Shown: positions 35,419 through 44,401 of the stretch, piece after piece
How positions within the stretch are numbered: position 1 is the first letter of the stretch
Layout: the number at the start of each line of letters is the position of its first letter
Source of the DNA: CAYYJR01 sp964472305
Lineage (GTDB): Bacteria; Armatimonadota; Hebobacteria; CAIYQO01
Length of the DNA: 64,000 nt
Assembly: GCA_964472305.1 (NCBI GenBank)
Contig: CAYYJR010000004.1
Location: 1 to 64,000, forward strand
Direction: 5' to 3'
Made by a program: the position numbers and the translations under genes
The notes under the pieces: generated by a model
The model's input: only the letters and a program-made list of their open reading frames with translations
Database searches by the model: none
What the model was told of the DNA's origin: nothing

Positions 35419-37416
35419 ATGAGTCAGAAACTGGCCTGGGGCATTATCGGCACCGGCGGCATCGCGAAGGTGTTTGCGCGGGCATTGGCGGCTTCGTCCA
35501 CCGGCGAGTTGTTGGCAGTCGGCAGCCGCGCGCAGGCGACCGCCGACGCGTTCGGCGAGGAGTTTGCGGTGCCGCGCCGCTACGGCAGTTATGAGGCATT
35601 GCTGGCTGATCCCGATGTGCAGGCGGTCTACCTTTGCACGCCGCACCCGATGCACGCGGAATGGGCGATCAAGGCGGCGCGAGCCGGCAAACACATCCTG
35701 TGTGAGAAACCGTTGACCATCAACTACTACGAGGCAATGGCGGTGGTGGAAGCGGCTGCGTGCCATGACGTATTTCTTATGGAAGCCTTCATGTTCCGTT
35801 GTTTGCCGCAGACAAAAAAACTGGTCGAACTGCTGCGCGCCAAGACCATCGGCGATGTGCGCGTGATCCAGGCCACCTTCAGCTTCCACGCGACATTCAA
35901 TCCCGAAGGTCGCCACCTGAAGAACGCGCTGGGTGGCGGGGGCATTATGGACCTGGGTTGCTACTGCGCTTCGATGGCGCGGTTGATCGCCGGGGTGGAC
36001 CAGGGCAAGGATTTCGTCGAACCGCTGGAAGTGAAGGCGGTCGGGCATATCGGCGAGATCACGAACGTCGATGAGTGGTCCATCGCTATCCTGCGCTTCC
36101 CGGGCGATATTATCGCCGAACTATCCGTCGGTCTGCTGGTAAACCAGGAGAGTGTGTTGCGCATCTTCGGTTCCGAAGGCCAGCTTACGCTGACCGCGCC
36201 ATGGTTTGCCAGCTACGGACCGGGAGAAACCACCATTCGCGTGCAGCGCAACGGCGAAGAGCCATACGAGGTGGGGGTGCGTAACGACGAGAGCATTTAC
36301 ACCATCGAGGCCGATACGGTGGCTGCCGGCATTACCAAGCGCCAGGCAGATCCGCCGGCGATGACGTGGGACGACACCCTGGGCAACATGCGCACGCTGG
36401 ACCGCTGGCGTCGCGAGATTGGGCTGGTATACGAGTCGGAACGGCCGGATGCGTGGACGCTGCCCATCGACAAGCTGCCGCTGGCCGTACGCGCCGACGC
36501 GCAGATTCCGGCTGACCACATTCCCGGACTCGATAAGCCAGTGTCACGCCTGCTGATGGGTACCATGGAACCGACGAACATCGTCTACGCTTCAGTCATG
36601 TTCGATGATTTCTTCGCCCGCGGCGGCAACGCATTCGACACCGCCTATATCTACGGCGCCGGCGCCTCGGAGCGCGCGCTGGGGCAGTGGGTCGCCAATC
36701 GCGGCTTGCGCGAACAGATCGTGATCGTGGACAAAGGCGGACACACCCCGTTCTGCAATCCGGTCGATCTTTCCCGGCAACTGCTGGAGAGTCTGGAGCG
36801 TCTGCAAACCGATTACATCGATGTGTATATGACGCACCGCGACAACCTCGACTTGCCGGTCGACGAATTCGTCGATGTCTTTAACGAGCACGTTCATGCA
36901 GGGCGCATTCGCCTGTATGGGGTGTCGAACTGGTCCATCGCGCGAGTGGAAGCCGCCAACGCCTACGCAACCGCGAAAGGTTTGCACGGCATCAGCGTGC
37001 TTAGCAACAATTTCAGCCTGGCGCGCATGGTCAATCCGTTGTGGTCGGGCAGCCTGTCCGTTTCCGATCCGGCGTCCCGCGCCTGGTTGACGCGGACGCA
37101 ACTGCCGCTGTTGCCCTGGTCCAGCCAGGCGCGCGGATTCTTCGTGCACGGAGATCCGAATTATCTATCCAATACCGAATTGGTGAATAGCTGGTACAGC
37201 GAAGATAACTTCCGCCGCCTGGCGCGGGTGAAGGAGGCGGCGACACAACGCGGAGTGACACCACTGAACATCGCGCTGGCCTACGTGCTGAATCAACCCT
37301 TCCCCACCTTCCCCCTCGTCGGACCGTATGCGTTAGCCGAGACGCGCACACTGTTGCCCGCCCTCAGCATCACCTTCACCCCCGACGAAATGCGCTGGCT
37401 GAATCTGGAGGATTGA
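35419..37416 (+). CDS. Gfo/Idh/MocA dehydrogenase fused to aldo-keto reductase
   Basis: 665-residue two-enzyme protein. Residues 1-~340 are a Gfo/Idh/MocA oxidoreductase: nucleotide site WGIIGTGGIAKVFA, VYLCTPHPMHAEWAIKAARAGKHILCEKPLTIN with the E-K-P lysine, and LGGGGIMDLGCYCASMAR with the usual G-x2-D-x-G-x-Y/C pattern. Residues ~375-660 are an aldo-keto reductase with the full tetrad D407, Y412, K439 and H473 (FDTAYIYG, VDKGGH, MTHRD), then YGVSNWSIARVEAAN and the late NADP site. It would use an NAD(P)-linked sugar oxidation/reduction pair on one substrate, possibly an epimerisation-like or cofactor-recycling sequence. The fusion is in frame with no internal stop. Alone in its unit. Confidence 0.9.
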   Translation: MSQKLAWGIIGTGGIAKVFARALAASSTGELLAVGSRAQATADAFGEEFAVPRRYGSYEALLADPDVQAVYLCTPHPMHAEWAIKAARAGKHILCEKPLTINYYEAMAVVEAAACHDVFLMEAFMFRCLPQTKKLVELLRAKTIGDVRVIQATFSFHATFNPEGRHLKNALGGGGIMDLGCYCASMARLIAGVDQGKDFVEPLEVKAVGHIGEITNVDEWSIAILRFPGDIIAELSVGLLVNQESVLRIFGSEGQLTLTAPWFASYGPGETTIRVQRNGEEPYEVGVRNDESIYTIEADTVAAGITKRQADPPAMTWDDTLGNMRTLDRWRREIGLVYESERPDAWTLPIDKLPLAVRADAQIPADHIPGLDKPVSRLLMGTMEPTNIVYASVMFDDFFARGGNAFDTAYIYGAGASERALGQWVANRGLREQIVIVDKGGHTPFCNPVDLSRQLLESLERLQTDYIDVYMTHRDNLDLPVDEFVDVFNEHVHAGRIRLYGVSNWSIARVEAANAYATAKGLHGISVLSNNFSLARMVNPLWSGSLSVSDPASRAWLTRTQLPLLPWSSQARGFFVHGDPNYLSNTELVNSWYSEDNFRRLARVKEAATQRGVTPLNIALAYVLNQPFPTFPLVGPYALAETRTLLPALSITFTPDEMRWLNLED

Positions 37417-37481
37417 GCGAAATACATATGGATGCGGAGTGGTGGTTCAAACCTGGATGACCGGATTGTAGCGGTAGTTAA

Positions 37482-37511
37482 GCAGGCTATGGCTTGTCCA
37501 CCGTAGCCTGC
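37482..37511. terminator. Hairpin between convergent genes
   Basis: GCAGGCTATGG (37482-37492) and CCGTAGCCTGC (37501-37511) pair over 11 positions with one G-U and an eight-base loop, between the ends of the oxidoreductase fusion and the PEGA protein gene. No U-tract on either strand; it could serve both. Confidence 0.5.
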
Positions 37512-37650
37512 AAGGCGAAAGGGGATGGTCGTATCGAAACCATACTGTCTCTTCCGCTTCGATATGATGTTCCAGGGTGATACCGAGCTGACACGGAGCG
37601 GTTGCACGAAACAGCAGCGGTTCTCCATGCGATCGTCGATGTGTTCTTCC

Positions 37651-40600
37651 CTATTCCGTTGCCGGCTCCAGTGTCGCCACTATGCCTTTTGCTTCCGCGG
37701 GTGGCAGTTCCAACGTTTGCCGCCAGGCCAGGTAACCGGCTTTCGTCAGCTCCAATGTGTGCCGACCGGCGGTGAGTTGCTCCAACGTCAGCGGAGTAAC
37801 GCCCGCCGGTATGCCGTCCAGTGCCACCGTGGCGCCGGCGGGGAGGCTGGTGATGACGAGGGTGCCCGGTCGCGGGGCCAGCGTGACGGCGCAGCGCGTG
37901 TCACGTCCTTTTACTTCGACAGTACCCGTCCACGGCAGGCAGCGCGGCGAGGTGACGACAAGCGTGCGCGATCCGGCGAACACATTCTTCACTTGCACGC
38001 CCACCGGCCGGCCGTTCTCCATTACCACCGTTGTCTGGCACGGACGCCCGTCAAGCGTCACCGTCACTCCGGTGGGATCGAGCAGCACCGTCAGCATGCC
38101 GCGCTTGCCCGGCGCCGACAGCGGCAGCGTGAGCCATTTACCGCGCTCCAACGTGCAGTTCAACGTCGCCGGCTTGCCATTCTGTGTCTGAAATGTCACC
38201 TTCGCCTTGCCAGGCGCCAGGCCACCAAGCGTCACCCCTGCTTGCCCTACCGTCGTCGTCTCACTATGCCCATTAGCGGTGGTGATCGTGACCGCAAGGT
38301 CAACGTCGCTGGTGAACGTCACGGCGGCGGTGTTCGGGTCGGGTGCCAACGCCACCTGCATCGTCTGCGTTTCCCCCCGCGGAAGGGTCGCCTGCCGCGT
38401 CTGCGGTTGGAAGCCGGGGCGCTGCAGCGTGACTGTCGTTGTGCCGGGCGGCAGCGTGAGCGTGCACGGCGTGCTGCCGGCCGTCGTGCTGTCCTCACCA
38501 AGCAGCACACGCGCGCCCGGCGGAATGGTCGCCACGCGCAATTGCGCGGCGCGAGCGGTCAGCGTCAATGCCAGCGTTTCTTTGCCGCCCGAGACGAGAG
38601 TTATCGCCTGGTGCTGATCCTGGTACCCCGGAAGCGCCGCGTGCACGAAATAGCTGCCGGCCGGCAACACGAACCGGCACGGCGAAACATCGGGATTTGT
38701 CGGCATGCCGCCGGGGGTTGTGCCGGTGCTGACAGATACGTTCGCACCTTTCGGCTCGGTAATAACCAGCAATTCCGCCGGCAACGGCAGCAGATCCAGT
38801 CGTAGCGCGATTGTCTGGTTCGCCTGCACGCTGAGCGGCAGCACCTGGGGCTGGAATCCCTTGCCCGAGGCGACCAGCAGATACTCACCCGGTGGAAGGA
38901 GCAACGGCTCCGGCAGCGGCGTGTGGTATAGCGGACCAACCTTCGGTGTTTCGCGCGGCGTGTTGTCGATCAGGTGCAGCGTGATGCCGTCGGCGGGAGC
39001 GGTCACCACCATCACGCGCGCCGGTCGAGGTTTCAGCATCAGTGCCACCTGCTCCTCACCGCCACGGCGGAAGGTGCGTTCGAGGGTGCAATCATCATAG
39101 TCTGCCAGCGTAGCGGTGAGGCGATACGCGCCTTCCGGTAGCGTCAGTGTGAGGGGTGTGGTCCCCTCCTGCTTTTTCTCATCGACATACACCGTGGCGC
39201 CTGGCGGGTCGGTGGCGATGCGCACGCGCGCGGCCAATGGTTGCAGATCGAGCGTGATCGCTTTCACCTCGTTCTTGCCGAGGATGACGGTCTGCGCGCC
39301 GCCGGCACAGCCTTCCAGCATGCCTTTGATCTCAAAAGTGCCTGGCTGCAGGTAGAGCTTCAACGATTGCGTCGCCGGATTGGGCTGGCGCTCACCATTG
39401 ATGAAGATGGCGCCACCCGGCGGGACGGTGGTGATGGTGAGCGCCTCGCGCGCCTCCAGCGTCACCGCGCAAACCGCCGTGTCGCCGGGTGGCACAAGAG
39501 CCTGCACGACTTTCTCGTAATAGCCGTCGAGTTTGAGGGACATCGTCGCCGGACCAGCGGGTTGGTCGGTGAGCGCCAAAGGGGTGACACCCACCGCGAT
39601 GTTGCCGTCGCCAAAGTACACCGCCGCGCCGGGGGGTGTGGAGGTGAGGGTAATCGTGCCCAACCGGGGTTGCAGCGTCACCTCTTCGCGCGTCTCGGTT
39701 TCGCTGATGATGGTCGTTTCGCGCGTTGTATCGAGATAGCCCGGCGCCGATACGGTAAACGTAAGCTTGCCTACTGGCAGATTCATGATGCTTTCGCGCG
39801 CTATGCCGCGCGACTCGCCGCCGATGAGGATGCGCGCCTTCGCGGATGCCGGCATCACCGCGACGTTGAGCCCGCCTAATCGCCTGCGCAGCGCCACCAT
39901 CACGCTGGTTTCTTTGCCCGGCGCGATCATTGCGACCTCGGAGCCGGGATAACAGTCCTTGCCATTGACGATGATGACCACACTGCCGGGACGCAGATTG
40001 CCCACCAGCGGAGCCGGCGCATCCTGGACCGCCGGTTCTTTCTCCCCCGCGTAAACGACCGTCACGACGGCGCTCGGTATGACAGCAGCGCCGGGTATGG
40101 TGATACGCAGCGCGCCGGTCACCCTGGCGCACAGACCAGCGCGCCAGCACTGACTCAGCAGATTGTCGGCCAGCAGATCGACCTGTTTATCCGGGGCGGA
40201 CAGCACGACAGGTTCCTTCACCACCGCCACCTCGCGCAGAGTCTCCGCCTCCAGCACGCGTGCGGTAACGAGCAACTTGCCTTCCGCATCGCGCTTTACC
40301 GTCCCGAGCAGCACGTAAGGGGTATTCAGCACCCGGGCCAGCTTCTGCGCTTCCGCCGGGGTGAGCGCGGACGTCAGCTTCAATGCGTCCTGCATGGCGG
40401 TGACTCGATCACGCTGTTCCAGCGCCAGCACGCCGGCAGCGGTCAGGTAGGCCTGTACCTGATCAGCCAGCGCTTTGCCGGCCTCACCGGAAAAGTCGGC
40501 AACGGCGATGGCGCGCGAGGGGCGGATGACGACCGGGTCGGTGATTTCCGGCGCCAGCACCGGGTGTTGCACGGCGGTGGCGCCCAGCGCTTCGTGCACC

Positions 40601-41337
40601 ACACCCGGCACACGGTCCGCGATTTCGCCGACGAGTGTTTGTAGCGTCATCGTGCGGGTGAGTGCATCGATCGTACCCTTGCCGCGCAATCCCTCGATCA
40701 ACGCTTCGGTAACAAACGAACGCGCATCAGTAACATAAGCGCGCTCGCCGACGCTGCACGCCCACAGCGTTGCCGACGCGGGCTTGCGCCATTTCGCACC
40801 GTCGTCGAAGCTGCTCCGTGTCAGCGGTTCGGTGAGGGCAAGGTCGAGTATCAGCAGGCGCTCTTTGCAGTTGATCGTTTCCAACCGCTGGCGCAAGGCT
40901 GAGAGCACCACGGCGTTGAAATCGTTCGCCTTGCCGTCAACCGGTGCGAAATCCGATGGCAACAGGTACAACCAACCCGCCCGTTCCTGTACCGGCATGT
41001 TGCAGTATACGACGAGGCGGTCGTTGGAGGTGATTTTGCCTCCCAACGCCTTCAGCGTGTCGTCGATGGTGCGCCAACTCGCGGTGGAGTTCGGCTCCGC
41101 GCCGTCGTTGGTCAGCACCAGCACCGTTGTACGTTCCGGCCATGCCTCGGTGAAAGCCTCCGCCACGCGTTTGGCCGACTGCGAAGCCAGCGGTGCCTGG
41201 CAACCCGGTTGCGTGCACTGACTCACTCCGATTGCCATGACCCAGATGCGTTGCGGACCACTCGCCGCGTGGAGGGGAGCAAGCGTCAGACCGAAAAGGA
41301 TCGCCAACGCACAAGCCATCACGAATCCGGGTTGCAT
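37651..41337 (-). CDS. Secreted giant PEGA-repeat protein with inactive caspase-like domain
   Basis: 1228 residues from the ATG at 41337 (AAGGAGATATCG in front). Signal peptide 1-24. Residues ~28-235 have the layout of a caspase-like (C14) domain: IWVMAIGVSQC, ASQSAKRVAEAF, NDRLVVYCNM and RLLILDLALTEP. The S-G-H-G and D-A-C-x-S-G catalytic words are replaced by NMPV (113-116) and LALT, so no protease activity is expected. A CsgG/FlgO-like domain follows (IAVADFSGEAGKALADQVQAYL...VLNTPYVLLGTV). From ~470 to the end run about eight PEGA repeats (S/T-x-P-P-G-A-x-V-x-x-D... e.g. TDPPGATVYVDEKK, SLPAGATVALDGIPAG), beta domains of cell-surface proteins. Probably an extracytoplasmic scaffold; function unknown. 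Confidence 0.75.
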   Translation of the reverse strand: MQPGFVMACALAILFGLTLAPLHAASGPQRIWVMAIGVSQCTQPGCQAPLASQSAKRVAEAFTEAWPERTTVLVLTNDGAEPNSTASWRTIDDTLKALGGKITSNDRLVVYCNMPVQERAGWLYLLPSDFAPVDGKANDFNAVVLSALRQRLETINCKERLLILDLALTEPLTRSSFDDGAKWRKPASATLWACSVGERAYVTDARSFVTEALIEGLRGKGTIDALTRTMTLQTLVGEIADRVPGVVHEALGATAVQHPVLAPEITDPVVIRPSRAIAVADFSGEAGKALADQVQAYLTAAGVLALEQRDRVTAMQDALKLTSALTPAEAQKLARVLNTPYVLLGTVKRDAEGKLLVTARVLEAETLREVAVVKEPVVLSAPDKQVDLLADNLLSQCWRAGLCARVTGALRITIPGAAVIPSAVVTVVYAGEKEPAVQDAPAPLVGNLRPGSVVIIVNGKDCYPGSEVAMIAPGKETSVMVALRRRLGGLNVAVMPASAKARILIGGESRGIARESIMNLPVGKLTFTVSAPGYLDTTRETTIISETETREEVTLQPRLGTITLTSTPPGAAVYFGDGNIAVGVTPLALTDQPAGPATMSLKLDGYYEKVVQALVPPGDTAVCAVTLEAREALTITTVPPGGAIFINGERQPNPATQSLKLYLQPGTFEIKGMLEGCAGGAQTVILGKNEVKAITLDLQPLAARVRIATDPPGATVYVDEKKQEGTTPLTLTLPEGAYRLTATLADYDDCTLERTFRRGGEEQVALMLKPRPARVMVVTAPADGITLHLIDNTPRETPKVGPLYHTPLPEPLLLPPGEYLLVASGKGFQPQVLPLSVQANQTIALRLDLLPLPAELLVITEPKGANVSVSTGTTPGGMPTNPDVSPCRFVLPAGSYFVHAALPGYQDQHQAITLVSGGKETLALTLTARAAQLRVATIPPGARVLLGEDSTTAGSTPCTLTLPPGTTTVTLQRPGFQPQTRQATLPRGETQTMQVALAPDPNTAAVTFTSDVDLAVTITTANGHSETTTVGQAGVTLGGLAPGKAKVTFQTQNGKPATLNCTLERGKWLTLPLSAPGKRGMLTVLLDPTGVTVTLDGRPCQTTVVMENGRPVGVQVKNVFAGSRTLVVTSPRCLPWTGTVEVKGRDTRCAVTLAPRPGTLVITSLPAGATVALDGIPAGVTPLTLEQLTAGRHTLELTKAGYLAWRQTLELPPAEAKGIVATLEPATE

Positions 41338-41579
41338 CGATATCTCCTTCGATTCGGGTGTTCGCACGGCACACCGAGCTGGGAATGAGCGGACGAATGG
41401 TCATACGTGAGAAGGGCGACATGGCACCCGGTTCATGGCAATCGGCCGTGTCACCACACTGTTGTCTAAGTATAGCACGAAGAGATAACAGAGCGGAATG
41501 CAGCATCCGATTGCCTGCGAACGATGTCTCGCCCCGATCCTCACGACATTTTCATTTTCCCGGTATGCTGAAATCGTGA

Positions 41580-41954
41580 TCCTGCAAGACGGGTGGTATC
41601 AACGCCTTGCTGATGATTGCACTGGCCGAGCGACACGAGCAGGCGCAGCTTGCCGCGACGACGCTGACCGTCACCGCCGACGTGTCGCAGGCTTACTTGA
41701 ACGCAAAAACGGCGGAACAGCGGTTGGCGACGGCAACGGCGGGGATGGCGAATGCCGAGGAAGGCGTGCGGCTGGCGCAAGGACGCTACGCCGCCGGCAT
41801 TGGTGTCTTTCTCGATGTCCTCGATGCGCAAAACGCGCTGGTGACCGCACAGACAAACCGCGTCAACGCGCAATCCGCCATCAACCAGGCGCGCGCCACA
41901 CTCGCGCACGCCCTCAACAGCGACCCTATTCTGCTTCAATATTCTATCCGGTGA
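41580..41954 (+). pseudogene. TolC-family outer membrane efflux protein, C-terminal fragment
   Basis: The frame from 41580 (after a stop codon) reads EQAQLAATTLTVTADVSQAYLN, then AKTAEQRLATATAGMANAEEG and LAQGRYAAGIGVFLDVLDAQ, the second helical hairpin of TolC-like proteins with the hallmark G-x-x-x-x-L-D-V-L-D/N-A-Q. Only the last ~115 residues are present. The N-terminal ~300 residues, the signal peptide and a ribosome binding site are all missing, and no matching sequence is found upstream, so it is a truncated remnant. A functional short product is unlikely. Confidence 0.75.
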
Positions 41955-42146
41955 CCACCGACAGCCCATCAGTCCAATCCAGGAGTAGAACGTCGGACGC
42001 CTGCCAGGAGAGATGCGATATTCCCCCATACTCATCAGCGCCCGTTCTGCCCACGCAAGGTGAACTGCCAAACTGGCAGGATACGACAGCGCGGTGAACA
42101 ACTGCCTGATCTGGTAACCGATGCTGGTGCGGTGTGATGCACTGCG

Positions 42147-43298
42147 TTAGCGTAGCAGGGGTCGCGGGAGATGCAATGCATTGGCGTCATGGCCGTTTGC
42201 GTCTTCGCCGTCATTCCCATCCAGCGAGACGCCGACCAGAGTGGGTTCGGGGATGAGGGAGATGCCGAAACGGTCAAAGACACGAGCGCGAATGGTGCGA
42301 GCCAGGCTAACCAACTCATGCGCGGTAGCCCCGCCGCGATTGACCAGGGCCAGCGTGTGATTGCGTGAGATTCCCACCGCGCCCTGGACATAGCCTCGTG
42401 AAAAACCGGCACGCTCGATAAGCCAGGCGGCGGATAGTTTCACGCGACCGCCTTCTCCCGCGAAGCGTGGCACCCGTTCTCCTGCCGGCAACAATCGCAT
42501 TTCCGCTGCTTCGAGGGCTGCGAAGGTTTCCGGCGTGACCACGGGATTCACGAAAAAGGAGCCTGCGCTGCGCGTGTCAGGATCGTTTCTATTGAGCAGC
42601 ATGGACTTGCGCCGGCGAATTTCCAGCACGGCGGCGCGCACCTGCACCAGCGTGGGCACGGTGATCTCCCGCTCCGCGAGAAGTCGGGTCACCTCGGCAT
42701 ACCGCACCGCGGGCAGGCCGTCCGGCGTCAACCGAAAGCCGACACGCAATATAATGAAGCGTCCGGCATCCGCGCGTTTGAAGCGGCTTTCGCGGTAGGC
42801 AAACCGGCAGGCGTCGTTGGGGAGGCTGACGATATTGCCGCATTGCATGTCGAATGCCTCGACGTGGGTGATGAGTTCGCGCACTTCCCATCCGTAGGCG
42901 CCGACGTTTTGGATCGGTGTGCCGCCCACCAGACCGGGAATGCCTGCCATGCACTCCAGCCCGGCCCAACCGCGCGCCACCGCCTGTGCGACGAACATGG
43001 ACCAGGTTTCCCCTGCGCCGGCAATCACCTCGACCATGCCGTCGCGGACGTGATGCGTGATGCCGCGTATGCCGACACGTAACACCAGTCCAGCGAAACC
43101 GGTATCGGCAACGAGCAGGTTGCTGCCCCCGCCGATCACCAGCAACGGTAATCCGCGCTCTGCCGCCCAGGCCACGCCGGTTGCCACCTGCTCGGGAGTG
43201 CGCGCACGAAGAAAGTAACGGGCGGGTCCGCCTATCTGTAACGTAGTTACGGCCGCGAGTGACACGTTAGCGTGCATCAGTGCTTCGATGTCGTCCAT
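42147..43298 (-). CDS. murB: UDP-N-acetylenolpyruvoylglucosamine reductase
   Basis: FAD/NADPH enzyme of peptidoglycan precursor synthesis. 383 residues from the ATG at 43298. LQIGGPARYFLRARTPEQV, IGGGSNLLVADTGFAGLVLR, AGIPGLVGGTPIQNVGAYGWEV (FAD site), R169 in AYRES, S247 in SAGSFFVNP as proton donor and the late SLIPEPTLVG glutamate are all present. The long C-terminal part after GVSLDG is a non-conserved extension. It resembles the single-chain type I enzyme. The upstream M at 43298 is chosen because the region before it does not align with MurB; ribosome binding is weak. Confidence 0.95.
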   Translation of the reverse strand: MDDIEALMHANVSLAAVTTLQIGGPARYFLRARTPEQVATGVAWAAERGLPLLVIGGGSNLLVADTGFAGLVLRVGIRGITHHVRDGMVEVIAGAGETWSMFVAQAVARGWAGLECMAGIPGLVGGTPIQNVGAYGWEVRELITHVEAFDMQCGNIVSLPNDACRFAYRESRFKRADAGRFIILRVGFRLTPDGLPAVRYAEVTRLLAEREITVPTLVQVRAAVLEIRRRKSMLLNRNDPDTRSAGSFFVNPVVTPETFAALEAAEMRLLPAGERVPRFAGEGGRVKLSAAWLIERAGFSRGYVQGAVGISRNHTLALVNRGGATAHELVSLARTIRARVFDRFGISLIPEPTLVGVSLDGNDGEDANGHDANALHLPRPLLR

Positions 43299-43584
43299 AG
43301 TACCCGCAGTATGCCCGCGCGTGCCGCCGGGCATTCCCCACTTCACGTAACACCACACTGCAATCTATGTGATGTTGACGTTCTCCTGCAAGCGGAGCTT
43401 GAAAAAACGCATCGCGCCCATGTTGACCATTCGCTGGATGAGGGGCGGTGGCAAGATTCAGTGCGCGCAAGCCATATCTGACCACCGCCAGCCGCCTTTG
43501 TCGGGGAAACCATGCGCCGGCGCGGTCAAGCGCAAGGGCAAGAAATCGACTGCCCGTTGACAAAATATTGACAGCACCAAACGG
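43299..43584. other. Region between murB and the tRNA cluster
   Basis: No gene is seen. Two TTGACA words (43557-43562, 43568-43573) occur on the plus strand without a matching -10. The murB promoter should be in this interval, but no clear pair of hexamers is visible. Confidence 0.4.
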
Positions 43585-43617
43585 AACAGGCTCCGAGATA
43601 AGCACTCGGAGCCTGTT
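43585..43617 (-). terminator. Hairpin at the end of the tRNA operon
   Basis: AACAGGCTCCGAG (43585-43597) and CTCGGAGCCTGTT (43605-43617) are perfect complements over 13 bases with a seven-base loop, 14 bases beyond tRNA-His. On the minus strand only a short T-run (CCGTTT) follows. Confidence 0.65.
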
Positions 43618-43631
43618 TTACACTCAAAAAT

Positions 43632-43709
43632 TGGGGTGAGTGACCGGATTTGAACCGGCGACCTCCAGGGCCACAACCTGGCGCTCTAACCTACTGAGCT
43701 ACACCCACC
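43632..43709 (-). tRNA. tRNA-His (anticodon GTG)
   Basis: Clear cloverleaf on the minus strand: acceptor GTGGGTG/CACTCAC with one G-U, the extra G-1 opposite C73 that identifies tRNA-His, anticodon GTG in the loop of CAGGTTGTGGCCCTG, and GGTTCAAATCC T-arm. CCA is encoded. Confidence 0.97.
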
Positions 43710-43731
43710 ATACCGGCACGGGCCAAAAAAC

Positions 43732-43807
43732 TGGCGCGCCCAGCAGGGATCGAACCTGCGACCAACAGCTTAGAAGGCTGCTGCTCTATCCGCTGAGCTA
43801 TGGGCGC
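43732..43807 (-). tRNA. tRNA-Arg (anticodon TCT)
   Basis: Minus-strand cloverleaf with acceptor GCGCCCA/TGGGCGC, G73 and encoded CCA, D-arm GCTCAGCGGATAGAGC, anticodon TCT in CTTCTAA, T-arm GGTTCGATCCC. Reads AGA codons. Confidence 0.97.
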
Positions 43808-43810
43808 GGG

Positions 43811-43886
43811 TGGAGCGGGAGACGGGACTCGAACCCGCGACATCCAGCTTGGAAGGCTAGCGCTCTACCAACTGAGCTACTCCCGC
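43811..43886 (-). tRNA. tRNA-Gly (anticodon TCC)
   Basis: Minus-strand cloverleaf with acceptor GCGGGAG/CTCCCGC, T73 and encoded CCA, anticodon TCC in CTTCCAA, T-arm GGTTCGAGTCC. Only three bases separate it from tRNA-Arg. Confidence 0.97.
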
Positions 43887-43936
43887 GAACACAGCCACTA
43901 TCACGGTCCCACACCCCGGCACATGTCGGGCGTGCA

Positions 43937-44013
<77 letters not shown>

Positions 44014-44025
44014 TCGACTCGTAAA

Positions 44026-44055
44026 AGTATAACGCATCACGGTGGGGGCCGTCAA
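44026..44055 (-). promoter_or_regulatory. Promoter of the tRNA operon
   Basis: On the minus strand TTGACG (44055-44050), 18-base spacer, TATACT (44031-44026). The start point would be near 44019, about six bases before tRNA-Pro, as expected for a tRNA precursor. Confidence 0.8.
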
Positions 44056-44401
44056 CTCCGGTGAGCCATGTTAATGCGGTTCGTAGCGCGTGATGCGATA
44101 TCCTTGACCGGTCTGCAGTTGCGCGTGACAGGTGAACAACCATCCGTGTGGATTGCGGGTTCAGCGGCATGTGGGCATGGTCAGGATGCCCCAACGCTGA
44201 AAGCAGATAATCGGCGAGGGAACATGCGCGCTCAGAAAACATCGGGTATCCAATTACTGCCGGCGTACAACCAATGACCGAAACAACAAAATATTACTCG
44301 CAAAAGCAACTCGCGCTCTTGCCGCCACCATTCGCCGGGTCGTACACTGGGGTAACATTTCTCGCCTCGTGCGATGACTCGCTCAGAAAGGAACGATACC
44401 G
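44056..44401. other. Intergenic region before the aminotransferase gene
   Basis: No gene seen. TTGCCG (44319-44324), 18 bases and TACACT (44343-44348) make a moderate promoter for the following plus-strand gene, giving a leader of about 47 bases. Confidence 0.4.

Noticed and set aside
41541..42101. 186-codon minus-strand frame
   Set aside because: Antisense to the TolC fragment, which has recognisable helical hairpin motifs on the plus strand.
43557..43573. Two TTGACA words on the plus strand before the tRNA hairpin
   Set aside because: No -10 element at 16-18 bases downstream of either; no plus-strand gene follows.
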